NCBI GenBank assembly: GCA_021904315.1
Contig: CM038920.1
Location: forward strand, 248,001-312,000
Length of the DNA: 64,000 nt
Direction of reading: 5' to 3'
Source: Sphagnum magellanicum
Lineage: Eukaryota; Streptophyta; Sphagnopsida; Sphagnales; Sphagnaceae
Shown here: positions 36,050 through 47,445 of the stretch, in pieces
Layout of the letters: each line of letters starts with the position of its first letter
Numbering within the stretch: the first letter of the stretch is position 1
The notes under the pieces: model-generated
What the model was told of the DNA's origin: nothing
The model's database searches: none
What the model saw: only the letters and a program-made list of their open reading frames with translations
Made by a program: the position numbers and the translations under genes

Positions 36050-36780
36050 TTTGTGGTGTTTTCTTCAGATTTTCTTAGGAACTTCCCATTACAAGGAACT
36101 TACTTGGAGGTCCCAAACATTCAGGTACTTAGTCTTTCCCATGTCCCAACAAAATTCTCAAACACGTTCAACTTGAGTAGGAACTTCACTAAGGCCAGTC
36201 CAAATAACCCCCTTGACCCTTTCATCACTTCTGTCCTAAAACCCCTATTGACACCTTAACTCCTAATGCTTTGTTCATTAACTTTAATGCAACAGAAATC
36301 CTAAAGCAAACATGAGCAACCTAATTAAAATCACAAGCTTCAAGCATTCCTCTTTAAAGCTTCCAAATAACAAAATGAAATTGAAATGAATATGAGTCCA
36401 ATAAACCAAGGTGCTTAGCTTTATTCATTGTCAAGTATTTATCTCCTCTCCCCACCAAGCACACCCTTTTTCCATTTAGCAACTCTGCATCATCTTCATC
36501 ACACAACCAAAGAAAATCCAAGAAGGAGCACTCCACCACCAATTTTTAATTTGGGCATTGGCATTCCATGAAGAATAACACACCAAATTCCATAACCTGC
36601 AAACAATAAAAACACAAGAAAATAACAAAGACATCAAGAAGCAAAATGTAGCTCTTTTAAAGTTCATGATTGCCAACTGTCCCTTCTCTTGGCGTTTTTT
36701 GCTAGTACATCCATCAACATAGTAAATCATCATTAGGGCAATCTCACCCCATTTCATCTAGTTGACGCTTAGTCATCCAC
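36050..36780. repeat. Old dispersed repeat, copy A
   Basis: Similar in order to 43180-44030: matching points include the CTTAGGAACTTCCCATTACAAGG region, CCTTAACTCCTAATGCTTTGTTCATTAACTTTAATGCAAC, and the right end GCTAGT...TCATCATTAGGG...TTTCATCTAG. The copies are strongly diverged. Open frames exist on both strands but match nothing known. Confidence 0.4.
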
Positions 36781-36941
36781 AAAAAAATTCTAACACAAGT
36801 CCCAATCACAATGGAAGATGATTGCTTGCATCTTTTCAAGCGTAATGGAAATTTGTTGGCAAAAGAATTGAAGATTAGGATAGTTTAGAAGATTTAAACA
36901 AGGGCATTGTGTCCAACATGAATTTTGGCATCATGTGTTTG

Positions 36942-37164
36942 TTTTTGTGACAAAATTTCACCACTCGGTGACAAAAAAAATGACCCAAATTTCTCAAATT
37001 ATGAAAAATATGTCCCTAAATTTGTTAGATTTTTATAATAGGTTTTAAGAGTTAGCCTAAATATAGCAAGATTCTAAAAAAGTTCTACTTTCATATCTTG
37101 TTTGTAGCTAAATTTGGTTAAATCCTTTGTGGACAATTGCCAATGTGGTTACATCACAAAATGG
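36942..37164. mobile_element. Small foldback (MITE-like) element, copy 3
   Basis: Left end TTTTTGTGACAAAATTTCACCACT; right end reversed, CCATTTTGTGATGTAACCAC. The interior keeps TTTTTATAATAGGTTTTAAG, TATAGCAAGATTCT and TTGTAGCTAAATTTGG, shared with the copies at 4957 and 12157. No coding frame. Confidence 0.55.
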
Positions 37165-37499
37165 AAGAAAAAAACCATGTCACCATGGGGTGGTTAATTA
37201 TAGCCAATATTTTTCTTTGAAAATTTTACTAGATATTTTATCACTTACAAAATTTATGGTCCTTTGATTGTTTTCTATCCACCATTGCTAGCCATTACCA
37301 TGGTTCACCATGATGATTTAAAATGGGCAAACACTAAACAAAAGCAACAAGTTAAATGTGGCACCATGCTCAATGTAATTATAGTACAATATAGTATAGT
37401 GCTAACAAGAAAAAAAAATTGGACTTTTTTTCATGTACCTGCACAATGATTAATGTTTGAAAGATTTTTTTTCTTAAATCATTTTCAAAGGAAAAATTA

Positions 37500-37560
37500 A
37501 TGCATGGTTAAATACCCCTTTACAACCCAAAGGTCCTAGGTTTGAAACTTCTTTTGAATT
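37500..37560 (+). mobile_element. tRNA-like SINE fragment
   Basis: TGCATGGTTAAATACCCC...ACCCAAAGGTCCTAGGTTTGAAACT parallels the minus-strand piece at 39320-39388, with a box B-like GGTTTGAAACT at 37539-37549. Box A is weak. Confidence 0.35.
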
Positions 37561-37639
37561 CTTTTTTTCATTCACAAACAAAATGGATGAAAATAAATTG
37601 CCCTTGGGCAATTTTTTTAATTAGTTGTTCAAGAACAAT

Positions 37640-39200
37640 TTTTTTGAAGAGAACCATGTTCCTTATGAACCATGTTCTCGAAAGAGCAAAAGTTTAGGTT
37701 GTTTAGGGGAATAATCATGTTCCTAGGGTGAAAATGGGCTTAAGTTGCTCCTTGGGGAACAACCATGTTCTTGAAGGAGCAAACATAACTTGCCCCAAGA
37801 ACAACCATGTTTTTGGGGGAGAAAGGGGTTTAAGTTGCTCCTTGGGGCAATTTAAATTCTGTTTCCGTAAAGACATTATTGTTTTTCAAGGAAAAAAAGG
37901 TTTAAGTTTCTCCCCAATGCAACTTAAGCTCCTTCTCTTCGGGGACATGATTGTTCCTTGAAGAAAAGGGCAACTATTTGAAAAACAATGTTCCCTCCTC
38001 AGGGAAACATATGTTCCGATTTCTTTTGTAATCATAACCATTTCATGTTCATTTTTATATTGTTTTGCAACCTATTATTAGAAAGATCCTCAAGAAAGTT
38101 ACAACTTTGTAGTTGGAAGCACTTCAATCATAATGCATATGAAAAAGTTACAATCACACAAAATTATAAACACATTTGTTCCTCGGGGAATATGAATCCT
38201 TCCCTAAGCAACCATGCCTTAGGAGGAAAAAAGGGTTTAAGTTCTCTTGGGTAGCAACCATGCCCCCGAGGAGAAAGGGGCCTAAGTTGTCTTGGGGAAC
38301 AACCATGCCCCCGGGGAGAAAGGGCCTTAAATTGTTCCAAAAAACAACCATGTTCCCTAGGGAGTTTTTCATATGAATTTTGATTGAAGTGCTTCCAACC
38401 ATAAAGTTGTAGCTATTTTCAAGACTTTTTTAATGATAGGTCTCAAACCTATATAAAAAGAACATGAAATGATTATGTTTACAAAAATATTCAAAACATG
38501 GGTGCAGTCATACTAACATGTACCAAAAATAATTTTAACCACTACTTAATTTTTTGAACTTTGGATTGTAAATAATAATATAAATAAAAAAAAAATTTTA
38601 ATAGAATGTTATTTGAATACATTATTTACATATCACAAAAATTGGAATCAATCTAATGAGTGAAAAATATAAATAAAGATTTTTACCTCTTGTAACCACT
38701 ACTTAAAAGTTGCATAAAAATAATTTTAACATTAAAAGCACAATTTGAAAATATTTTTTAATGACATATTTAGGGATTTTAAAAATATAAACCTTAACAT
38801 AATAATATTAAAGGAACTTTAAAGATTTTAAAAGTTTTTTTGAAATACATATTAAAAACATTCTAAGAAAATTCTGAGAATAAAGCAATGGTCTAAGGGG
38901 GCACATGTGGCTCTTAGTAGTGTGGTTGGACCCACATATGTTTTCCTAGGGAACTTGGACCCTTCCTTGAAAAAAGTTCATTATTCCTTAGGAAAGGTGC
39001 TTTTCTCCCCAGATAACTTGGGCCCTTTCTTGGCAAAAATTCATTACTCTTTGAGGAAGTTGTTTTTTTCCCTAGGGAACTTTTTTTATTCCTTGTGAAA
39101 GTTGTTTTTTGAGATACTCCATTTGTTCCCTAGAGAACTTTTTTGTTCCTTGGGAACTTCATTTTGTTCCATGGGGGACTTACATTTTTCTTTCAAACAA
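37640..39200. repeat. 45-bp repeat family in three blocks
   Basis: The unit is roughly GAGAAAGGGG, TTTAAGTTGCTCC, TTGGGGAACAACCATGTTCC. In block 2 (38170-38375) CAACCATG recurs at 38255, 38300 and 38345, exactly 45 bp apart, so both strands stay open as 15-residue repeats (plus: MPPRRKGPKLSW; minus: MVVPQDNLGPFLLGG). Block 1 (37640-37970) has the same motif at about 42-47 bp with two longer gaps of about 70. Block 3 (38930-39200) is a relative with TAGGGAACTTGG-CCCTTCC. No start context, signal or known domain makes a gene likely. AT-rich unrelated sequence separates the blocks. Confidence 0.75.
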
Positions 39201-39319
39201 CTTTTTTGAAATTAACAATTTTTTTTTCCCTTGGAGAAGTAGTTTCACTAAAGGCAAGTAACTTTTATAAAATATTTAAAATATTTATGTATTTTTCCAT
39301 CCATTTTGCTCTTGAAAAA

Positions 39320-39388
39320 AAAATGGGAGATGGATTGAACCCTAGACCTTTAGGTTGAAGGGAAAATTAAATAACCATTGCATCACAT
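39320..39388 (-). mobile_element. tRNA-like SINE fragment
   Basis: On the minus strand: TGCAATGGTTATTTAATTTTCCC...CCTAAAGGTCTAGGGTTCAATCC. GGTTCAATCC is a good box B (plus 39334-39343). It is the closest relative of the plus-strand piece at 37500 and is followed by a poly-T run. Confidence 0.45.
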
Positions 39389-39399
39389 GTTTTTTCTTT

Positions 39400-40523
39400 G
39401 AAATTGTTGTGTAAGAAAGATACTTACATCGTTAATCATTGTGTAGGTATAATAAAAAAAATTCAAGTTTTTTCATGTTGGGCATTGTATTGTAAATGCG
39501 TTGAACTTGGTGCTACATTTAATTTGTTATTATTTAGTGTTTGCTTACAAAATGATGATGGCAATCCTAATGAAAATTATTTAATGGTACACATAAATGG
39601 CTATTAATGACTTACATTTCCTTTTGAATCTTGTATTTGTTTTACTTATTGACTAGTAGCATCACATTTGACATTTTCATCATTTTTGTAGGGTTTTTCT
39701 TTTTAGGTTTTTTCTTGATTTGTTTTTGATATTACCTTTCTAAGTTACGACTCACTTTGTGCTCCCATTGGACATATTGATGTTGAGCATTAAACTAGTA
39801 ATTTCCTTTGCACACAATGACATTTTAACCAATTTTATTGAATAAAGTTGTTAATGCTTTTGATAATACATTGTTTGATGCATCATTATACTTTTCTTCA
39901 TTTGTTAGGGTTTTAACACCATAGAAGGCATTCAAATTAAATAACAACTTGAAAGACACAAAGTCATAATGATGTGAGCTTATGAATCAAAAAGCTTTCT
40001 TGACACAAAATGTCAACACCTTTTCTTAAATTGACATGTTCATCATGAAGAAATATAATATCAAACCATAACCCAACCAATTAAGATTCATAGTTAACTT
40101 GTAGGTGGTTATACAAAGAGCAATATTGAACTTCATTAAATGTTACCATTATTATCAACCCAATTATATTAAATGCAACAAAATCATGTGGATATTTGTG
40201 AATGAATTGTGCAATTGCATTAGTTTCATTCAATAGTTGCAAATTTGCCATGTTTGAATGAGGTACAACAATTGTATAAGATGAAAGTCCATTTTTTTGT
40301 TGGCAAAATACGTGTTTTTCTATTCTATTCAATATATAATTCCAAACTTGGATTTGGTATTTATTTCTTTTAACAAAAAAAGAATAAAAGGTTGGAAATG
40401 TAATTAAAAAAACAAACTTAATGTTTCAATAAGTATTTAATTGTTCAATTCCTCTAAAGAAAACCCATGACCTAGATTAAAAGGTTTTCAATCACCTAAA
40501 GTTCAATTAAGATCAAAGCTAGT
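39400..40523. other. AT-rich stretch, nothing recognised
   Basis: Short open frames only (for example 40081-40332, minus); none recognised. Confidence 0.4.
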
Positions 40524-40528
40524 TTGGG

Positions 40529-41427
40529 TGTCGCAACCTTAGCCTTGGGTTTGTGACCAAGGCAAGGGTTGGCAAAGGTGTGGGCCAAGAGTGAAGCTTG
40601 AGAGTCACATTTCATGCTCTTGAGAGTGTAAGAAAGTTGAGGAAATGAACCCCCACACTCTCAAGTGAACTCTGACTTTGGGAATTGGAGTCTAAATGGA
40701 CTCCTAAATTTTTAGAAGGTAATTGCAAGGATCAAAACTCATTGGACTGAAAAGTTCCTTATACCATTGGAAATCTCTTAGAATGTAAATGTTTAAAATG
40801 GGCTTGCATGACCCATTTGGGCACTTAAAATATAAGTTCTGGCCAAAAGAAGGGCCAGGAGTCTCCCAACCATTAAAAGTCAAGAATCACCCTAATTTCC
40901 TTACGTTCAGGTGGCGTGCCACATACCGTTAAAAAGTTCTCAACAAGGGCTACAACTTTGTTTTATATTTCATTTGAATTGAAGGTCTTCACACAAAATT
41001 ATAAGCCTCCAAAGTTGCGAAAGTCCCAATTTTAAGAATTTTAGGACTTCAACTTAGGAGTCCTGGGACAAAATGACATTTGAGTGTTGGCTTCATGGCC
41101 GATCATAGAGAATATTATAAGGGGGAAGGTGGGCTTCCCTTAAGTTTGGGCCATGGTGAGTATTATGAGTCTGTGTTTGCCCTGGCTTGTCCGTGCATCA
41201 AAAGTGCTCCAAGTACGCACTAACCAACTTGTTGTTTGGGTTGTGCAAGTCTGTGTAAATAATTGATTTGCTTGTCACTCTTCCTAATCCCCATTTTGGA
41301 ACTTCAGCACACCCTTCTACCCCAAAATGCTACGAACTAGGAAGCGTGCTTCAACTCCTTATCCTTTCGCTATTTTCACCTTTTTGAACAAGCAATTGAG
41401 TCCATCAAGGAATTTGGGGGCACGTCA
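40529..41427 (-). mobile_element. Solo LTR of the same family, copy 3
   Basis: An 899-bp segment; read on the minus strand it starts TGACGTGCCCCC and ends GGTTGCGACA, and it is flanked by a perfect 5-bp repeat, TTGGG (40524-40528 and 41428-41432). It aligns along its length with the copy at 17835, including the GGGAAG...CTTCCCCC hairpin, CTTATAATATTCTC and GGTCATGCAA. No internal region or partner LTR adjoins. It is old, diverged from copy 1 at roughly a quarter of positions by eye. Confidence 0.88.
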
Positions 41428-41432
41428 TTGGG

Positions 41433-43179
41433 GAAGTACTCAACATGTTCATAAAGAAATAAATGATTATTTTTTAAATGGTGAAAATTACTTTTGCATT
41501 ATGGATTAATAATTAAAACATTGTGGATGTATATTACAAATTAAAGATATCAAATCAATAGAATTTTATGGGACACCTAAAAATCTATCAAATGCATTAT
41601 TTTAAAATTATTTCTTGTGTGTGAAAATTATCACCTTAAATATTAATATGTTCAACACATATTAAAAAATATGATTTTAAACATTTTAAAAGATGAAAAA
41701 AGATGGGAGAATGTGGATAAAACTTTTTAAAAATAAAGGTAGTACTTTGAGGGAAACACTAGTAAACAAAGTAAAAATATGTGAACAAAAATATAGGGTG
41801 CAATATATTGGTTAAAAATTATGAGTTAATTAGTTAAAAATAAAGTACAATTTATTCAAATAATCAATTTATTTATAATATAAGGACATATGTAATAATC
41901 TGAAGTAATAGATTACAATTAATATAGGGTGGTTTTATTATGTATATATATTAAAAGTTAGATAATAATAGGATGATAAAAAATGAGTTGGACAATTATT
42001 GAATACCCCCCCTAAAAATGGTCATTTGACACACATAGATTCCAACCTTTACCTTAAGTGGTCACCCCCAAATAGTACTTTGATAACACACCACTAAGAC
42101 TTTATAACTTTAAATAGTAGTATTTTAGGATTTTTGAATTATAATTTTAGTTTTCTAACTTTGAAAATGTCACTCTTTTACATGTAAACACTTAAATGCT
42201 TTTCATAATCAAACTATCACTAGAAAACAAAAAAGTCATTGATTTTTTTCATAAATGTCACCAAATGTTGCAGTCATTATTGTGACATTTATTGAATGAC
42301 TTTCTAAGAATAATTTTCAAAAGCAAATTGAATAAACATTGTGGTATAACTCGATGGGTACTTGTGAGGGAAAGATTTATAATTGAAAATTTGAACAAAG
42401 TTAAGTTTGTTAACAAACCTATGAAACTCAAAAGTGTAATCCAACTTCAAAATATGTTTTGTTAAACATTACTTAACATTCAATGAATTGAATTTGTGTT
42501 AGATTCCATTTAAGGGAAATATTTAAAACACTTTGAAAACTCTTCGTGATTGGTCGAAGCGCTCTATGATACATGGACCATACATTTTGTTAGTGGAAGA
42601 CCAGGGACCTATTACTTATTATATATCAATAAGCATTGCAAAGTAATCAATTCCATGGAAATAATATACACATAACTTTAAAAAATGAAATAGGTTGGTT
42701 TGAACCCTTAGGGAAGCATTTCATTTACTTTGGATCAACCATATTGTTGCGAAAATGATTGCAGAATCTAAATAATAGTTCATTAGGTTCTTTTGTACTC
42801 AATGGGGTCTTCAATATAGCTCCTCTTTGACATGTGAAACCATTGTCACCAAAAAGAAGGGTTACTTGGTTAAGAAGAACCTTGATACAATACATAATAC
42901 AAAACTTGGATTATTGGAACATCCAACAATCAAATGAAAATTATCACAATACAATATTCATCTACATTACATTCCTACAACTTCAACACTAAGGAAAAAC
43001 ATGTTATGTACCTCAAGGAATTAGAACTCTTTGATTTCCTTTCAAAAGCCAATTGGTATTCTATGTGGTAGCTCATAGAAGAAATTCCAATTTTTAGATG
43101 ATAGTCATATACCCACTAGATCCTTCACCCTTAGAAGTTGGACAAAGAAATAAAAAGGAATTGGATAGAACAACAAACT
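41433..43179. other. AT-rich stretch, nothing recognised
   Basis: No coding frame, RNA gene or repeat boundary could be supported. Confidence 0.4.
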
Positions 43180-44030
43180 TTTCACATAACACCCATGTGT
43201 ACTTCCTTAGAATCCCATTTTCTCTTTAGAGTTCCCACATCAAGGTAGGTGTTCTCTTTGAAACATAGAGGATTTTATTGTTTCCTTTAAAAGCTCCAAA
43301 AACCCGCAACACAAAATAACATGCCATTTAAACCGCTCATAAAACCCTTCTAGACGCTTTTATCATTTTCCTTGAATTGGTTTCTAAATCCTAACCCTAC
43401 ACCTATATCTTATGCCCTAAAGTTCATATTGCAGTGGAATAATTAGCTCCAAAAAAAAGACACAAACATGAACAGTGGGGCATTCTTCTTGAAACACAAA
43501 AGAAACAAAATAATTTGCTTTATCAACATTAGACTTCCACATTCACTATTTCACACCAACAAAGAAACTTAGTTTAAAACCATGAATATCATTTCTCCAA
43601 ACAAAATGTTGCCCCTTATAGCATAAACTTGCTGAACTTTCCCACCACCACAAAATCCAAAGAAGCAACCATCATGAAGTTCCTCAATTTTCCTTTTTGT
43701 GTTCCCCAAAACACATGAACACCCCATTTTCCACCAAGAACCTCATGAAGATAGCTATGAAATTGTTCCATCATAAAAACCAACTTTGTAGTGTTGTCTC
43801 ATTGAATCGTAACCACCAAACATACTTAATTTGCAGATAAACAAAAACATCCAAAAACATAATAAGAATAAAGCAACATGAACCTTTAGTATTTATAACC
43901 ATTCATGATAATTAACCATCCCTTAATTTGGAACTTTCTGCTAGTCATTTTCCCTTGACATTCATCATTAATTAGGGTTTCCTCCTTTTCATCTAGCCAT
44001 ATTCACACATAAGTTTCTTGACACCAATTT
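43180..44030. repeat. Old dispersed repeat, copy B
   Basis: Partner of 36050-36780 in the same orientation. Near the right end both have GCTAGTCAT...TCATCATTA-AGGG and TTTCATCTAG. On the minus strand copy B has a TATA-like GGTTATAAATAC near 43890. Class unknown; an old LTR or a duplicated gene flank are both possible. Confidence 0.35.
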
Positions 44031-44779
44031 CATGTCACACCACAAATGGTGCATGAATTGTTTCAATGTGGGATTATTTCATTTTGTTTGAAACAATACC
44101 ATGGCATGGTGATTTTTTTATGGTGAATTTTTGCCATTTTGAAAAAAGTAGTTTGGAAAAGAATATTATGTCAAAAATTCTTTGGTTTGAATTTTTTTTT
44201 GTTAAGGGTAGATGCAAGCTACAATGGTTCAATATCAACAAAAATTACACTCCCTGCAAGTCCATATAAAATTCTTTAAAATGATTCAAATGGACATGGT
44301 TGTTACTTTAAAAATTTATTATTATTCTAATATTTGAATAATACATGTTCAATCATTTACAAACCTTCCCAAATCTATGTGAAGACTTGTATTTAATGTA
44401 GTTGATGTCATTTTTTAACTTGGAAGTCCTAAAAGGAAAACCCACAAAGTCCATGAAAATAATGCCCCATTTAAAACCTTCAAAAACATATGTTTTTGGC
44501 ACAAAAAGTTTGAAAAACAAACAAAAATTGCAATTCATATGGACTTATGAAAATATGGTCAAATTTTAACACTACTACCAAAATGGGGTGTAATTTACTA
44601 GCTTAAATCACTATGGGACCTTAAAAATGAAATAACTTCATTGCATTTTACCGATTTCACCCAATGAAAGTTATTTCACTATATATCACTATGTAGACAT
44701 CATGTTTCATTTTTAGTTAACAGAATTCACCATTACAATTTACTATAGCAAATAGGTTTATTTTTATGTTTTTAAAAAG
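44031..44779. other. AT-rich stretch with an echo of the 140-470 repeat
   Basis: CATATGGACTTATGAAAATATGG near 44536 resembles CACATGGACTTTTGAAAATATGG near 141. Nothing else was recognised. Confidence 0.35.
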
Positions 44780-46080
44780 TTCTATCTATGTTAGATTATG
44801 ATATACCTTATATTATTTTAAGTTACTTTAATTATTCTAACTTATATTTTATGTTATTATAGGCTATTATAAATTATTGTACCCTAAATTATTATATATT
44901 ATTTTACCTTAAAGTATCTTAACTAGTTTATTATAAGCTTTTAAATTATTCTAAATTAAATTATTCAACTAACTTTAGGCTATACTTTAGATTATTTTAT
45001 TTTAAATTAATATATGTTATTTCAAGTTATATTTTAAATTATTCAAGGTCATTTTACTTTATGTTATTATAAATTATTTTATCCTAAACATAATAACTTA
45101 TAATATAAAATAATAACCTATGAAAAATAATTTTAAATACCCTACAATATAATAACTACCAATAACCTATGATATTATAACATAGAATATCAAACAATAA
45201 TTTATAATACAATAATCACCAATAATTATAATATAACATATAATAACCAACAATAACTTATAATACAATAACCATTAATAACCATTAATAAAATAACCAT
45301 CAATAACCACCAATAAAATAACCACTAATGTCTTATAACGGAATAATCATTAATAACCATTAATAGAATCGCAACCAATAGCCATTAATATATTAATCAC
45401 GAATAGCCATTAATAAAATAGCCACCAATAAACATTAATAGATTAATCACAAATAAACATTAATATAATAGTCATGGATAGCCATTAATAGAATAACCAC
45501 CAATAACTATTAATAAAATAACCATTAAAAAACATTAATAACCACAAATAGAATAAGTACCAATAGCCATTAATAACCACTAATAACACTAATAAAATAA
45601 TAACCAATAGCCATATATTATAATTGTTTAAGATTGCCAAAAATAATTTAAGGTGAAATAATTTATAATAAACAAAAATAACTTAAAGTGAAATAACTTT
45701 TAATATCCACAAGTAACTTATAATATTTATAAGTAGTCTAAATTGAAATAATTTACAATAACCAAAAATAACATAGAATATATTTAAAAAATTATAATAG
45801 CTGAAAATAGCCTAAGGTGAAATAAGTTAAAATAGCCTAAAGTAATTTATAGTAATTGCAAGTAGTCTAAATTGAAATAATCTATAATAGCCAAAAAAAC
45901 TTATAATAGTTGAAAATAGCTTAAGGTGAAATAAGTGAAAATAACCAAAAATAACTTAGAATAACCAAAAATACCCTAGGGTGAAATAATTAAAAATAAC
46001 CAAAAGTAATTGAGAATAGCCATAAATAGCCATAAATAATGTAAGGTGAAATAATTTCAATGAATGAAAAATAGTCATAT
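44780..46080. repeat. Long AT-rich simple repeat with strand switch
   Basis: 44780-45080 is built from TTATTTTA, TTATAAATTATT and TTAAGTTA words; 45090-45620 from AATAACCATTAATA and AATAACCACCAATA words; 45620-46080 from AGGTGAAATAATTTATAATA and AAAAATAACTTA words. The last part (for example CTTAAGGTGAAATAA) is partly the reverse complement of the first (TTATTTTACCTTAAAG), so the block can fold back on itself over hundreds of bases. Confidence 0.7.
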
Positions 46081-46392
46081 AATAATTGAAAGTGACTTTA
46101 ACATAGGTAATATTATTATATTAACAAAAAAAATCCATTTATTAAACTTTTTTTTTCCAAAAAATGGTCATTGAAATGTTATTGAATAATGATATTCAAC
46201 TTTTTTTTGTTCAAATGATTTTAAACTTTCAAAAAGAAATAAATGTAATTATGTACATTATTGAATTTAAAAAAAAATAAATTCGAATCATTTCATTTGA
46301 ACAAAATCTCAATAAAATATGAATTTTCAAAGTTATGTTTTTGTAATGTTTAAAATGAAGTATTTGATAAATAGTTTGTAATGTAACATATT

Positions 46393-46520
46393 ATCACAAC
46401 AAGTGGGGTGGCTTGATGGTAAGAGTATTTGCCCCATTCCAAAAGTCAAGGGATCAAACCTCATGGGTGGTGTTGGATGTGGTCAACAATGGTATGTTGA
46501 CTGAATATTTTCCTATCAAA
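46393..46520 (+). mobile_element. tRNA-derived SINE-like element
   Basis: GTGGCTTGATGGTAAGAG (box A-like, 46409-46425) and GGGATCAAACCTC (box B-like, 46450-46462) at tRNA spacing, followed by non-tRNA sequence with GGTTAGGTTTTTAAACCTAGC-type inverted motifs near 46560. It does not fold as an intact tRNA. Confidence 0.45.
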
Positions 46521-46904
46521 TTCTTAAGCTAGGTTCCTAGGTTGATTATGTGGCCTACCTACCTACATAGGTTAGGTTTTTAAACCTAGCATAGGTAGTC
46601 ACATGTGTCAATAAATAATAGGCTTTTAAAATCATGAAATTATCAATAATATTCTATATTAATTAATTAAAATTTAATTAATTTCCATACTAGTTAGTTA
46701 ATTAACTAACAAGTGAATGGTTTGATAATTTTGTATTTCACTTGAAAGTAACCTTGTTTTACTAGGTACTAATGAGACAAGTCATTGTCCATAGCAACTA
46801 GTCCCCATTCACTAGGGGGTTAAATAATTTCATTAAGTAAAAATGTCCAAATTCATTCAAAAATCTAGTGAAACCTAGAGTGAACTAGGATGCTTTTCCT
46901 AATA

Positions 46905-47220
46905 GTGTAACCATTCAAAAGTCCATAGCTATTAAACAATTAAGGTTTTTGAAAAAATGATTTTTCATATGAATTTATCATCTTGTATTACATTATATAT
47001 CGAGTCCCAATAACAAATTTGGAATGTGAATCACTATAAATTTTTCTATTTTGTGATGTTCCAATCAAACAACTACTCCATATTTTTCAACTTCAAAAGT
47101 CCATTACTATTAACAAATGAATTTTTATCAATAAATAACAACACAATTTTTTAATGAAATTATTAGTCTAAATCCAAGTCCCAATTAATAGATCTAAGGA
47201 TATATTAATCACCATATGCA
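46905..47220. repeat. Second copy of the ~177-bp dimer repeat
   Basis: TTCAAAAGTCCATAGCTATT at 46914 and TTCAAAAGTCCATTACTATT at 47092 mirror the pair near 175 and 353, with ACTCCATATTTTTCAACTTC corresponding to AGTCCATATCTTCAGACTTC. Confidence 0.45.
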
Positions 47221-47309
47221 TTTGAATAAAGGGTACCTAAGAAAAAAACATCATTTTGTCACAAAAGTGAGCCAACATAACTTGTATCTACCTCCAATAA
47301 ACAAATGTT

Positions 47310-47445
47310 TTAATAAAAATTTGCCAAAATTAACCTCAATTGCCCACAAAATGAATATTAATGTTGAAGATTTTTCTATTTTCATATTTTGAATATCACC
47401 AGATTTGGCCACATTTCCTTATGGATGATTGCCATTTGAGCAAGA
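47310..47445. mobile_element. MITE-like family fragment
   Basis: TTTTCATATTTTGAATATCACCAGATTTGGCCACATTTCC and GATGATTGCCATTTGAGCAAGATC correspond to the right half of the element at 12157. The end is degraded. Confidence 0.35.

Noticed and set aside
37640-38375. CRISPR-like array of 45-bp units
   Set aside because: There are no conserved repeats separated by unique spacers; whole units repeat, and the context is a plant nuclear genome.
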